NCBI GenBank assembly: GCA_014534235.1
Contig: JACVRW010000014.1
Location: 1-41,952 of the forward strand
Direction of reading: 5' to 3'
Length of the DNA: 41,952 nt
Source: Thermoleophilaceae bacterium
Lineage (GTDB): Bacteria; Actinomycetota; Thermoleophilia; Solirubrobacterales; Thermoleophilaceae
The notes beneath the pieces were generated by a model. That model had not been told where the DNA came from. It worked only from the letters and a program-made list of their open reading frames with translations, and made no database searches. Made by a program: the position numbers and the translations under genes. Numbering within the stretch: position 1 is the first letter of the stretch; each line of letters opens with the position of its first letter. Below are positions 1 to 7,269 of the stretch, piece after piece.

Positions 1-62
1 CCCCGCGAAAGCCGCTCGCCGTCTACCCGGGGCAGGAAATTTCTAAGCAGCGGGCGCGCCAC

Positions 63-986
63 CTACGCGGTGGGCACGCCCTCGACGGAGGTCATCCGCC
101 GGAACGCCTCGAAGCGCTCCTCGATCTCCTCGCGGGTGAGCCGCTCCGCGCGCTCGCAACCGAACTCCTCGACCCAGAACGACGCCACGGCGGAGCCATA
201 CGTCGTCGCCCGCCGCAGCGTGGTCTCGTCGTCGGCGCCGCCCTGCGCGTCGATGTAGCCGAGCAGCCCGCCGGCGAAGGCGTCGCCGGCGCCCGTCGGG
301 TCGAGGACCGTCTCGAGCGGGTAGGCGGGCAGCGAGAAGAAGCTCTCCTCGGTGAAGAGAGAGGCCCCATACTCCCCCTGCTTGACGACCACCATGCGTG
401 GGCCGAGCTCCATGAGCTCACGGGCACCGCGCACCAGCGTGGGCTGCTCGGTGAGCATGCGGACCTCGTCGTCGTTCATGAGCACCATGTCGACGGTCGC
501 GATCGTGCGCAGCAGCGAGTCGCGCGCCGTCTCGATCCAGAGGTTCATCGAGTCGAGCGCGGCGAGCCGTGCGCCGGGGCACTGCGCTCGCACCTCCCGC
601 TGGAGCTCGGGCTGGATGTTGGCCAGGAAGAGGGTGTCCGCCTGCTTCGAAGCCTCGGACAGCTTTGGCGCGAAGTCGCCGAACACGTTCAACTGGGTGT
701 CGAGCGTGTGGCGGATGTTGAGGTTCCATTCGTACTCGCCGGCCCAGAAGAAGGTCTTGCCGCCCGGCACGTGCTCGATGTCGTCGGTGTTCACGCCCCG
801 ATCCCGCAGGACGGCGTACTCCTGCTCGCCGAAGTCGTCGCCGACCGAGCCGACCACTCGCACGTCGCTGAAGAAGCTCGCGGCCAGCGAGAAGTGCACG
901 GCGGAGCCGCCGAGCATGCGATCGCGCTCCCCGAACGGCGTCTTGACCGCGTCGAAGGCGATCGATCCGACCACCACAAGCGACAT
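63..986 (-). CDS. PfkB-family carbohydrate kinase
   Basis: A 307-residue ribokinase-like (PfkB) kinase that should move a phosphate from ATP to a sugar or nucleoside-like substrate in the cytoplasm; the substrate cannot be read from sequence. The N-terminal glycine motif GGSAVHFSLAAS is near residue 25 and the C-terminal signature DPTGAGDAFAGG, carrying the catalytic Asp and anion hole, is near residue 230. I start at the ATG at 986 (protein begins MSLVVVGSIAFDA). The upstream extension in the same frame would run into the divergent gene at 1016 and is not family-like. A -10 box TATGCT lies 10 bases before this ATG, so the mRNA is probably leaderless or nearly so. The gene is divergent from the MDR gene with 29 bp between start codons. 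Family is certain, substrate unknown. Confidence 0.93.
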   Translation of the reverse strand: MSLVVVGSIAFDAVKTPFGERDRMLGGSAVHFSLAASFFSDVRVVGSVGDDFGEQEYAVLRDRGVNTDDIEHVPGGKTFFWAGEYEWNLNIRHTLDTQLNVFGDFAPKLSEASKQADTLFLANIQPELQREVRAQCPGARLAALDSMNLWIETARDSLLRTIATVDMVLMNDDEVRMLTEQPTLVRGARELMELGPRMVVVKQGEYGASLFTEESFFSLPAYPLETVLDPTGAGDAFAGGLLGYIDAQGGADDETTLRRATTYGSAVASFWVEEFGCERAERLTREEIEERFEAFRRMTSVEGVPTA

Positions 987-996
987 GCGGCGCGAC

Positions 997-1006
997 AGCA
1001 TAGGCT
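997..1006. promoter_or_regulatory. Bidirectional promoter with shared -10 (AGCATAGGCT)
   Basis: The minus-strand hexamer TATGCT (1002-997) lies 10 bases before the ATG at 986, and the plus-strand hexamer TAGGCT (1001-1006) lies 9 bases before the ATG at 1016. They share the dinucleotide TA at 1001-1002, the midpoint of the 29-bp intergenic gap. No Shine-Dalgarno sequence is present for either gene. The same layout recurs at 12822, 13838 and 17249. Confidence 0.6.
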
Positions 1007-1015
1007 GCCCACCCC

Positions 1016-1966
1016 ATGCGCGCGGTGCAGATCGAGAAGTTCGGCGGCCCGGAGGTCCTGCAGGTCGTGGACGTGCCGAAGCCAAAGCCCGGCGAAGGCG
1101 AGGTGCTGATCGAGGTGTCGCGGTCAGGGATGAACTTCGCCGACACCCACCAGCGGGAGAACTCCTACCTTGCCCGCTATGAGCTGCCGCTGATACTCGG
1201 CGGCGAGGTCGCCGGTACCACCGAGAACGGGCGGCGCGTGATCGCGCTCGTGCCGCGCGGCGGGTACGCGGAGTACGCGGTCGCGCACGAATCCGCGGTC
1301 TACCCCATCCCCGACGGGCTCGACGACGGCGTCGCGCTAGCGCTGTTGATTCAGGGGCTGACGGCCTGGCATCTGCTGAGGACGTGCGGGCGGGTGGCGC
1401 CCGGGGAGAGCGTCGTCGTCGTCTCCGGTGCCGGCGGTGTCGGCAGCCTCACGGTCCAGCTGGCGAAGCCGTTCGGCGCCGGCCGCGTGATCGCTACGGC
1501 GAGCAGCGAGCAGAAGCGCGCGCTCACGCTCGAGCTGGGCGCGGACGTCGCGATGGACCCCTCGAGGGATGACCTGACCGAGGCGCTCATCGAGGCCAAC
1601 GACGGCCGGCGAGTCGACGTCGTGCTCGAGATGTCGGGAGGTCGCATCTTCGAGCAGTCCGCCGAGGCGCTCGCTCCCTTCGGCCGGATCGTGGCGTACG
1701 GCATCGCGAGCCGCGAGCCGAACACGGTCGAGACCGGGCGCCTCATGCGGAAGAGCCGTTCGGTCGTCGGCTTCTGGCTCATGCACTGCCTCGGCCGGCG
1801 GGACATGATCGAGGAGCCCCTGGCCGACCTCTTCGAGCGGGCCGTCAGGGGCGGGCTACGGCCGCAGGTGGGCGCGACCTACCCGCTGTCCGAGGTGCGC
1901 CGGGCCCACGAGGAGCTGCAGGGCCGCCGCACCATCGGGAAGCTGCTGCTCGACCCGCGCGCCTAG
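1016..1966 (+). CDS. Zinc-independent MDR oxidoreductase (quinone oxidoreductase-like)
   Basis: A 316-residue medium-chain dehydrogenase/reductase of the NADPH:quinone reductase (QOR) type, likely reducing quinones or enones with NADPH. A GroES-like N-terminal domain (about 1-115) is followed by a Rossmann domain with the nucleotide loop VSGAGGVGS near residue 140. The structural and catalytic Cys of zinc alcohol dehydrogenases are absent, as in QORs. The ATG at 1016 follows TAGGCT by 9 bases, without a ribosome site. Its TAG stop shares the palindrome CTAG (1963-1966) with the stop of the convergent sigma-factor gene. The QOR class is clear; the physiological substrate is not. Confidence 0.92.
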   Translation: MRAVQIEKFGGPEVLQVVDVPKPKPGEGEVLIEVSRSGMNFADTHQRENSYLARYELPLILGGEVAGTTENGRRVIALVPRGGYAEYAVAHESAVYPIPDGLDDGVALALLIQGLTAWHLLRTCGRVAPGESVVVVSGAGGVGSLTVQLAKPFGAGRVIATASSEQKRALTLELGADVAMDPSRDDLTEALIEANDGRRVDVVLEMSGGRIFEQSAEALAPFGRIVAYGIASREPNTVETGRLMRKSRSVVGFWLMHCLGRRDMIEEPLADLFERAVRGGLRPQVGATYPLSEVRRAHEELQGRRTIGKLLLDPRA

Positions 1967-3249
1967 CCGCCGTCCCGCACGCCATCCCGGGACCCGCAGG
2001 CCGCGATCCGCTCGAGCAGTACCGCGCGCTCGCGCGAGTTCTGGGTGAGCGACGCCGCACGCTCGAACTCCGCCCGCGCCTCGTCGGTGCGTCCGAGCTT
2101 GGCGAGCAGATCGCCCCGAACGGTCGGCAGCAGGTGGTAGCCGCGCAGAGCGGGCTCCAAGTCCAGGGCATCCACGAGCTCGAGCGCCGCGTCGGGCCCG
2201 AACGCCATCCCAACCGCTACGGCCCGGTTCAGCTCGACGACGGGCGAGGGCGCGACCTGGGCCAGCGCGTCGTAGAGCGCGACGATGCGCGCCCAGTCCG
2301 TGTCCTCGGCCACCCGGGCGCGCGCGTGGCAGGCGGCGATGGCCGCCTGGAGCGTGTAGGGGCCGATCGCGCGGCCCGTGCTCTCGGCCCGCTCGAGCGC
2401 GGCGAGACCGCGCCTCACGAGCAGCCAGTCCCAGCGCGAGCGGTCTTGGTCGAGCAGCAGCACCGGCTCGCCGGCCGGGCCGGTTCGCGCGCGCAGGCGC
2501 GAGGCCTGCAGCTCCATCAGCGCCAGGAGCCCCTGCACCTCCGGCTCGGATTGCAGTAGCTCCGCGAGGATGCGGCCGAGCCGGAGGGCCTCCCCCACCA
2601 GCTCCGGGCGGATCCAGTCGTCGCCGGCGGTGGCCGCGTAGCCCTCGTTGAAGATGAGGTAGATCACCTCGAGCACCGACGTGAGTCGGCCGTCGAGCTC
2701 GTCGCGCGCGGGGACCTCGAAGGGCACCCGCGCCGCCGACAGCGTGCGCTTGGCACGCACGATCCGCTGCGCCACGGTCGAGTCCGAGATCAGGTACGCG
2801 CGGGCGATCTCCTTCGTGGTGAGCCCGCCGAGGAGGCGGAGCGTGAGCGCCACCCGTGCGTCGGTGGAGAGCACGGGGTGGCACGTGGTGAAGATGAGGC
2901 GGAGGAGATCGTCGTCGAACGGGTCGTCGATCTCCGCGTCGAGGTCGGGAGCCTCGATCCCGCCGCGGATCTCGGCCTCTCGGCCGAGCTCCCTGGTCTT
3001 CCGTTCGTGGACCTCCGCGCGGCGGAGGCGATCGATCGCCCGGTGCCTGGCGGTGCCCATGAGCCAGGCGCCCGGCTTGTCCGGGACGCCTGACTCGGGC
3101 CACTGCTCGAGCGCGGCGACGAGCGCCTCCTGCGCGAGGTCCTCGGCCACGCCGACGTCGCGCACCATCCTGGCCAGCCCGGCGATCAGCCGCGCGGACT
3201 CGATCCGCCACACGGCCTCGATGGTGCTGCTTACGTCGCGGGTGCCCAC
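1963..3249 (-). CDS. ECF42-type RNA polymerase sigma factor with TPR-like C-terminus
   Basis: A 428-residue extracytoplasmic-function sigma factor, much longer than the usual 180-200 residues. Region sigma2 is near residues 15-85 (EDLAQEALVAALEQWP, then AWLMGTARHRAIDRLRR) and sigma4 near 110-175 (LTLRLLGGLTTKEIARAYLI). The long helical C-terminus (about 180-420, including YLIFNEGYAATAG and a TPR-like end, DLLAKLGRTDEARAEFERA) is the DUF6596/ECF42 extension. ECF42 factors are known to be encoded next to DGPF (YCII-related) proteins, and here the DGPF gene lies 22 bp upstream on the same strand. The start is the GTG at 3249; it has only a weak ribosome site, so translation may be coupled to the upstream gene. 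No anti-sigma factor is adjacent, which is normal for this group, where the C-terminal extension is thought to control activity. Confidence 0.92.
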   Translation of the reverse strand: MGTRDVSSTIEAVWRIESARLIAGLARMVRDVGVAEDLAQEALVAALEQWPESGVPDKPGAWLMGTARHRAIDRLRRAEVHERKTRELGREAEIRGGIEAPDLDAEIDDPFDDDLLRLIFTTCHPVLSTDARVALTLRLLGGLTTKEIARAYLISDSTVAQRIVRAKRTLSAARVPFEVPARDELDGRLTSVLEVIYLIFNEGYAATAGDDWIRPELVGEALRLGRILAELLQSEPEVQGLLALMELQASRLRARTGPAGEPVLLLDQDRSRWDWLLVRRGLAALERAESTGRAIGPYTLQAAIAACHARARVAEDTDWARIVALYDALAQVAPSPVVELNRAVAVGMAFGPDAALELVDALDLEPALRGYHLLPTVRGDLLAKLGRTDEARAEFERAASLTQNSRERAVLLERIAACGSRDGVRDGG

Positions 3250-3271
3250 GTCGAACCGCCGGCGCCGCGAG

Positions 3272-3694
3272 CTACTGGTTCGCCTCGACCTGCTGGCGCA
3301 GGCGCTGCTCCTTCTCGCGGAGCTCGGGTGTGAATTCCTCGCCGAAGTCGTCGGCCTCGAATACCGGACGGATCTCCACCACGGATTCGTCCCCGACGGG
3401 ATCGTCCGGGAGGCGCTTGACCCACTCGATCGCCTCGTCGAGCGACTTGACCTCCCACAGCCAGTAGCCGGCCAGGAGCTCCTTCGTCTCGGTGAAGGGG
3501 CCGTCGATCACCTTGCGCTCGGGGAGGGTCACCCGGACGCCCTTCGAGCTCGGATGGAGCCCGTCACCAGCAAGCATCACGCCGGCCTTAACGAGCTCTT
3601 CGTTGAACGCCATCATCTGCGAGAGGAGCTCCTCGCTCGGCATCTCCCCGGCCTCGCTCCGCTCGGTGGCCTTGATCAGGACCATGACGCGCAT
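3272..3694 (-). CDS. DGPF (YCII-related) protein, ECF42 partner
   Basis: A 140-residue single-domain protein of the YCII-related/DGPF family. The diagnostic motif DGPFTETKELLAGYW is near residues 65-80, followed by VKSLDEAIEWVKRLP. The family folds as a small alpha/beta barrel (dimeric); its biochemical role is not established. It heads a two-gene unit with the ECF42 sigma factor. Unlike most first genes in this window it has a real leader and a good Shine-Dalgarno sequence (AAGGAGGAA, 6 bases before the ATG at 3694). A promoter matching my memory of the ECF42 consensus lies upstream at 3765-3791, so the pair is probably autoregulated. Confidence 0.9.
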   Translation of the reverse strand: MRVMVLIKATERSEAGEMPSEELLSQMMAFNEELVKAGVMLAGDGLHPSSKGVRVTLPERKVIDGPFTETKELLAGYWLWEVKSLDEAIEWVKRLPDDPVGDESVVEIRPVFEADDFGEEFTPELREKEQRLRQQVEANQ

Positions 3695-3764
3695 TCGTCG
3701 TTCCTCCTTGTGTCGGGTTGTGCTTTCGAGGCGACGGTCGGGCCTCGACTCTCTCTATACAAGC

Positions 3765-3791
3765 GTCGAGCGAGCGCCCGGAAAATCGACA
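3765..3791 (-). promoter_or_regulatory. Putative ECF42-dependent promoter of the DGPF-sigma operon
   Basis: On the minus strand TGTCGA (3791-3786) is followed after 17 bases by CGAC (3768-3765), about 70 bases upstream of the DGPF start codon. As I recall, ECF42 target promoters carry TGTCGA at -35 and CGA/TC at -10. The element is therefore likely recognised by the sigma factor encoded in the same operon. An inverted repeat CTCGAC (3744-3749)/GTCGAG (3765-3770) overlaps it and flanks a TATAGA sequence, which could be a housekeeping -10 or an operator. Confidence 0.5.
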
Positions 3792-3803
3792 TTCGCACGC
3801 CCA

Positions 3804-3837
3804 CTCCCGGCAGCCGCTGGATCAGCGGCTCTGGGAG
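3804..3837. repeat. Inverted repeat in the DGPF-helicase intergenic region
   Basis: Perfect 8-base arms AGCCGCTG (3812-3819) and CAGCGGCT (3823-3830) are separated by GAT. Outer arms CTCCC (3804-3808) and GGGAG (3833-3837) extend the stem after a small internal mismatch. It sits in the 287-bp gap between the divergent DGPF (3694) and helicase (3982) genes. It could be an operator or an RNA hairpin. Apart from this, the two promoters and weak non-coding-looking ORFs, I see nothing in the gap. Confidence 0.45.
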
Positions 3838-3966
3838 AGATTCGTCGAAGCGGCGTATTCCTCGGCGAGGGCGCGGCTGGCCCATGAAGATGTACGCGGC
3901 GACGAGCGCGCCGGAGGCGAGCGAGCGCTGTCCCCCGGGACGCACGCTCCAATCGTGCCCTATGGC

Positions 3967-3972
3967 TAGGCT
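3967..3972 (+). promoter_or_regulatory. -10 box TAGGCT of the helicase operon
   Basis: TAGGCT lies 9 bases before the ATG at 3982, identical in sequence and spacing to the plus-strand promoter at 1001. No Shine-Dalgarno sequence is present, implying a leaderless transcript. Confidence 0.55.
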
Positions 3973-3981
3973 CGTTCGGGG

Positions 3982-5403
3982 ATGACGTTCGCCGAGCTTG
4001 GTCTGTCCGCGCCCACCCTGGAGGCGCTCGCCCACCTGGGCTACGAGCACCCGACCCCGATCCAGGAGCAGGCCATCCCACCGCTGCTCGAGGGCCGGGA
4101 CGTGGTCGGTCAGGCCCAGACCGGGACGGGCAAGACCGCCGCGTTCGGGCTGCCGATGATCGAGTACGCCGACCCGGACGACCCCGAGGTCCAGGCGCTC
4201 GTCCTCACGCCGACACGAGAGCTGTGCATCCAGGTGACCCAGGCGCTGCGGGCCTACGGGCAGCGCCACCGGGTGGACGTCGTCGCCGTGTTCGGCGGGG
4301 CCCCGATCCGCGACCAGGCGGTGCGGCTCAAGGACGCCCAGGTCGTGGTGGGGACCGTGGGTCGCGTGATGGACATGATCGACCGCCACCACCTGTTCCT
4401 CGAGCAGGCTCGATACGTGGTGCTGGACGAGGCCGACGAGATGCTGGACCTCGGCTTCCTCGAGGACGTGGAGGCGATCCTGCGCCGGTGCCCGATGGGG
4501 CGCCAGACCGCGCTCTTCAGTGCGACCGTCCCGCCGGAGATACAGCGGCTCGCCGACACCTTCATGCACGACCCGGTGACGATCAGGGTTCGTTCGGCGA
4601 CGCTGACGATCGACACCGTCGACCACCACTACGTCGAGGTGCCCGACCGCGAGAAGCCCGACGCCCTGGTGCGCGTCCTGAAGGAGGAGCGCCCGGAGCA
4701 GGCGATCGTATTCGTCCGGACGAAGGTGGGCGTCGATCGTCTCGGCCGCCGGCTGACCGACGCCGGCGTGCGCGTGAAGACGCTCCACGGCGACATGCCG
4801 CAGGGCCAGCGCGACGGCGTGATGATTGCGTTCAAGGAAGGCCGCGAGCGGCTGCTCGTCGCGACCGACGTGGCCGCCCGCGGCCTCGACATCACCGGCG
4901 TGAGCCATGTCGTCAACTACGACATCCCGAACTCGCCGGACATCTACGTGCACCGCATCGGGCGCACGGGACGCGCCGGCGAGAGCGGGCGGGCGATCAC
5001 GCTGATCACGCCGCGCCAGCGGCGCGAGCTCGCCGCGATCGAGCGCCACGCCAGGACGCAGATCGAGCCGTGGGCGCCGGGGGAGCGGCGCACGCAGCGC
5101 GAGCGTGCCGAGCGGGAGGCATGGCGGCCGCGGCACACGAAGCCTCACAGCCGCGACGGCGTCCCGTACGCGAAGCTGATCCTCGGAGCGGGCCGGACGG
5201 ACGGCCTCGAGCCCGCCGACGTCGTGGGAGCCGTGGTCGACCACACCCACCTCGAGAACGACGACGTCCGCCACGTGCGCGTGCTCGAGCGCTTCAGCTT
5301 CGTGGAGGTCCCCGAGCCCCGTGCGCGCGAGGTGGCGGAGAAGATGAGCGGCAAGCGAATTCGGGGCACGCGGCTCCGGGCGGAGGTGACGAACAGGCCA
5401 TGA
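3982..5403 (+). CDS. DEAD-box ATP-dependent RNA helicase
   Basis: A 473-residue cytoplasmic RNA helicase that unwinds or remodels RNA, probably in ribosome assembly or cold-shock RNA metabolism. In order: Q motif ([10 protein letters not shown], about 26-35), Walker A AQTGTGKT (about 45-52), PTREL, DEAD (Walker B), SAT, and the C-terminal RecA domain with ARGLDI and HRIGRTGR. Motif Ib reads TVGR where TPGR is usual. After residue 360 a basic linker leads to a DbpA/CsdA-type RNA-binding domain (about 390-470, containing [20 protein letters not shown]). It is the first gene of an operon; its TGA overlaps the ATG of the cyclophilin gene (ATGA). Length and domain order resemble CsdA/DeaD-like proteins with a short tail. 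Confidence 0.95.
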   Translation: MTFAELGLSAPTLEALAHLGYEHPTPIQEQAIPPLLEGRDVVGQAQTGTGKTAAFGLPMIEYADPDDPEVQALVLTPTRELCIQVTQALRAYGQRHRVDVVAVFGGAPIRDQAVRLKDAQVVVGTVGRVMDMIDRHHLFLEQARYVVLDEADEMLDLGFLEDVEAILRRCPMGRQTALFSATVPPEIQRLADTFMHDPVTIRVRSATLTIDTVDHHYVEVPDREKPDALVRVLKEERPEQAIVFVRTKVGVDRLGRRLTDAGVRVKTLHGDMPQGQRDGVMIAFKEGRERLLVATDVAARGLDITGVSHVVNYDIPNSPDIYVHRIGRTGRAGESGRAITLITPRQRRELAAIERHARTQIEPWAPGERRTQRERAEREAWRPRHTKPHSRDGVPYAKLILGAGRTDGLEPADVVGAVVDHTHLENDDVRHVRVLERFSFVEVPEPRAREVAEKMSGKRIRGTRLRAEVTNRP

Positions 5404-5861
5404 CGAGGGCGACGATGCACACGAACCACGGACCGATCGAGCTGGAGCTGCTCGACGACGACGCGCCGAAGACCGTCGAGAACTTCCTGAAGCTCTCCGG
5501 CGACGGCTTCTACGACGGCCTCATCTTCCACCGCGTGATCAAGGGCTTCATGATCCAGGGCGGCTGCCCGCACGGCACGGGCACCGGCGGGCCGGGCTAC
5601 GAATTCGAGGACGAGATCAACCGGCACAAGGTCGTTCGCGGCGCGCTCGCGATGGCCAACCGCGGCCCGAACACGAACGGCAGCCAGTTCTTCATCGTCA
5701 CCGCCGTCGCCGCGCCCTGGCTGGACGGCAAGCACACCGTATTCGGGCGGGTGGCCGGCGGCATCGTGGCGGTCGACGCCATCGAGGGCCTGGAGACCGG
5801 GCCACAGGACCGGCCGGTGGAGGACGCGCGGATCGAGCGCGTGGAGGTCCATGAGGGTTGA
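5400..5861 (+). CDS. Cyclophilin-type peptidyl-prolyl cis-trans isomerase
   Basis: A 153-residue single-domain cyclophilin that isomerises X-Pro bonds in the cytoplasm; no signal peptide. Family blocks are present: [25 protein letters not shown] (catalytic Arg within FHRVI), [19 protein letters not shown] and the [11 protein letters not shown] region. The usual active-site Trp-containing block is present as [12 protein letters not shown]. The ATG at 5400 overlaps the helicase stop (ATGA) and the 3' end overlaps the next gene by 11 bases, so translation is probably coupled. Confidence 0.95.
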   Translation: MTRATMHTNHGPIELELLDDDAPKTVENFLKLSGDGFYDGLIFHRVIKGFMIQGGCPHGTGTGGPGYEFEDEINRHKVVRGALAMANRGPNTNGSQFFIVTAVAAPWLDGKHTVFGRVAGGIVAVDAIEGLETGPQDRPVEDARIERVEVHEG

Positions 5862-6174
5862 GCTCCTGTGGTGGGAGGGCTGCTCGTCCTTCCCGGAGAC
5901 GATCGCGGAGGTGCGCGAAGCGCTGTCCGAGGAGGGCGTGGATCCGGACGGGCTCGAGCTCCGCGAGGTTGAGACCGACGAGGAGGCCGCGCGCGAGCGC
6001 TTCCCGGGCTCGCCCACCATCAGGATCGACGGCGAGGACGTGCTGCCGCCGGCGGAGGACGAGCCCTACGCGCTGACCTGTCGTGTCTACCGTCTGAGGG
6101 ACGGCCGCTTCTCGCCCACGCCGGACCCCGCGGACGTGCGGGCGGCCATCCGAAGAGCAAAGGAGAAGCAATGA
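5851..6174 (+). CDS. Small thioredoxin-fold protein with a single Cys motif
   Basis: A 107-residue protein beginning [16 protein letters not shown]. The start resembles small thioredoxin-like proteins with a GCP-type active site, and the block [14 protein letters not shown] resembles the cis-Pro region of the thioredoxin fold. Only one Cys occurs in the N-terminal motif (C-S-S-F-P), so a classical CXXC redox site is missing; another Cys lies in LTCRVYR. Function is not established. It overlaps the cyclophilin gene by 11 bases, and its stop overlaps the start of the thioredoxin-like gene (ATGA), so the two are co-expressed. Confidence 0.8.
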   Translation: MRVELLWWEGCSSFPETIAEVREALSEEGVDPDGLELREVETDEEAARERFPGSPTIRIDGEDVLPPAEDEPYALTCRVYRLRDGRFSPTPDPADVRAAIRRAKEKQ

Positions 6175-6689
6175 CGCTAGCCGTCGGACAAGAGGCCGCC
6201 GACTTCACCCTCCCGGACACCTACGGGCGGGGACACTCGCTCCCGAAGGGCCGGCCGGCAGTGGTCGTCTTTACCTGCAACCACTGCCCATACGCGCTCG
6301 CCTGGCACGACCGCATCGTGGACGTCGCCCGCGACTACGAGGACGTGAGCTTCTTCGCGATCAACCCAAACGACGCGGAGCGCTACCCGGCCGACTCGGC
6401 GGAGGCGATGCGCGAGCGCGTTGAGCGCGACGGCGGATGGCCTCTGCCCTACCTGCGCGACGAGTCGCAGGAGGTGGCGCGCGCGTACGGCGCGAGGACC
6501 ACCCCGCACGTGTTCGTGGTCGACGCGGAACGCACGGTCCGCTACGCGGGCGCGCCCGACGCCGACTACCGCGACCCCGGCCAGAACGCGGCATGGCTGC
6601 GCGCCGCGCTCGACGCGGTCCTGGCCGGCGAAGACCCGGAGCGCGCGGAGACGGAGCCGGTGGGGTGCAGCGTGAAGTGGAGGCAGTGA
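6171..6689 (+). CDS. Thioredoxin/AhpC-TSA-like protein with CXXC
   Basis: A 172-residue thioredoxin-fold protein of the redoxin/AhpC-TSA group. The active site FTCNHCPYA places Cys36 and Cys39 as a CXXC pair, TTPHVFVVD near residue 110 carries the cis-Pro, and the conserved C-terminal GCSVKW is present. It probably acts as a cytoplasmic thiol oxidoreductase or peroxidase; no signal peptide is seen. Last gene of the helicase operon, joined to the upstream gene by an ATGA overlap. The stretch beyond it on the opposite strand is a decayed ORF. Confidence 0.92.
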   Translation: MTLAVGQEAADFTLPDTYGRGHSLPKGRPAVVVFTCNHCPYALAWHDRIVDVARDYEDVSFFAINPNDAERYPADSAEAMRERVERDGGWPLPYLRDESQEVARAYGARTTPHVFVVDAERTVRYAGAPDADYRDPGQNAAWLRAALDAVLAGEDPERAETEPVGCSVKWRQ

Positions 6690-7193
6690 GGCCGTAGGGC
6701 GGGCCATGACAAGCACGTGGTCCGCCGCGCTCGCCGGCGAGGATCCACGGCTCGACGCTAGATTGGTTGCACCTTCTCCAAGCGCGCTCTTTAGCCGAGC
6801 GATCACCACCGCCACCCGCTCCAGCTCGCGTGTGATCGAGGAGTATCCCGTTAGAAGCTCCCGCATTTCGCCGCGGGCGTCCTCAGCAGCCGGCCCCTGT
6901 GAGGTGTCCGCCAGGACGCTCACAATCCGCCGCTTCGTGCGAAGGCGGCGCGCTTCGAGCGTGCAACCGAGGGTGCAGCTCTCTGTCAGCAGGTCCTCGA
7001 CCGCCAGCCTAGAGGGGCCGGGATCCCTTGCCAGAAGCTGCTCGGAACGCGCCCTCAGGTGCAGCGCAGCCTCATCCACAGCCTCGACTGTCCGCGCCGC
7101 GTCACCGGCAGGCGACTCCTCGTCGCCCCCTTTGAACAGCGAGTAGATCGTGGTCCGGAGGGCGGCGAGGTCTGGATCGATCGGTTGCCTCAT
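6690..7193 (-). pseudogene. Hypothetical helical protein without a proper 3' end
   Basis: From the ATG at 7193 the frame encodes MRQPIDPDLAALRTTIYS and then about 140 helix-rich, charged residues with an unusual GCTLEARRLRTKRR segment. I do not recognise a family. The frame has no stop within this gap; it stays open to 6177, where it runs antisense through the whole thioredoxin-like gene, so the last credible residue is unclear. Third codon positions are noticeably less GC-rich than in neighbours, suggesting acquired or decaying DNA. It lies beside the broken PxKF gene. It may be a truncated gene whose original 3' end was lost, or an intact gene with a long antisense overlap; I favour the first. 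Confidence 0.4.
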
Positions 7194-7213
7194 GACGGGT
7201 CCCCGGCGCTCTA

Positions 7214-7243
7214 GCGAGGGGCGGGGGAACACCCGCCCCTCGC
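7214..7243 (-). terminator. Strong hairpin after the PxKF pseudogene
   Basis: Perfect 12-base arms GCGAGGGGCGGG (7214-7225) and CCCGCCCCTCGC (7232-7243) with a six-base loop, 26 bases downstream of the stop at 7270 on the minus strand. There is no U-tract, which is common in GC-rich actinobacteria. Confidence 0.65.
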
Positions 7244-7269
7244 CACGTCCGCTCGCGGTTCGCGTGGAC

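Noticed and set aside
3718-3969. An 83-codon plus-strand ORF between the DGPF and helicase genes
   Set aside because: Lies over both promoters and the inverted repeat, has no promoter or ribosome site of its own, and shows no family resemblance.
3676-5274. A 532-codon minus-strand ORF antisense to the DEAD-box helicase
   Set aside because: His/Val/Arg-rich translation typical of antisense GC-rich frames; the helicase on the plus strand has every family motif.
6177-7232. A 351-codon minus-strand ORF over the thioredoxin-like gene and the next gap
   Set aside because: Its downstream half is antisense to a clear CXXC thioredoxin-like gene and reads as an Arg/Ala/Val-rich shadow; the upstream start lies in the terminator hairpin. 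Only the part in 6690-7193 is kept, as a probable remnant.
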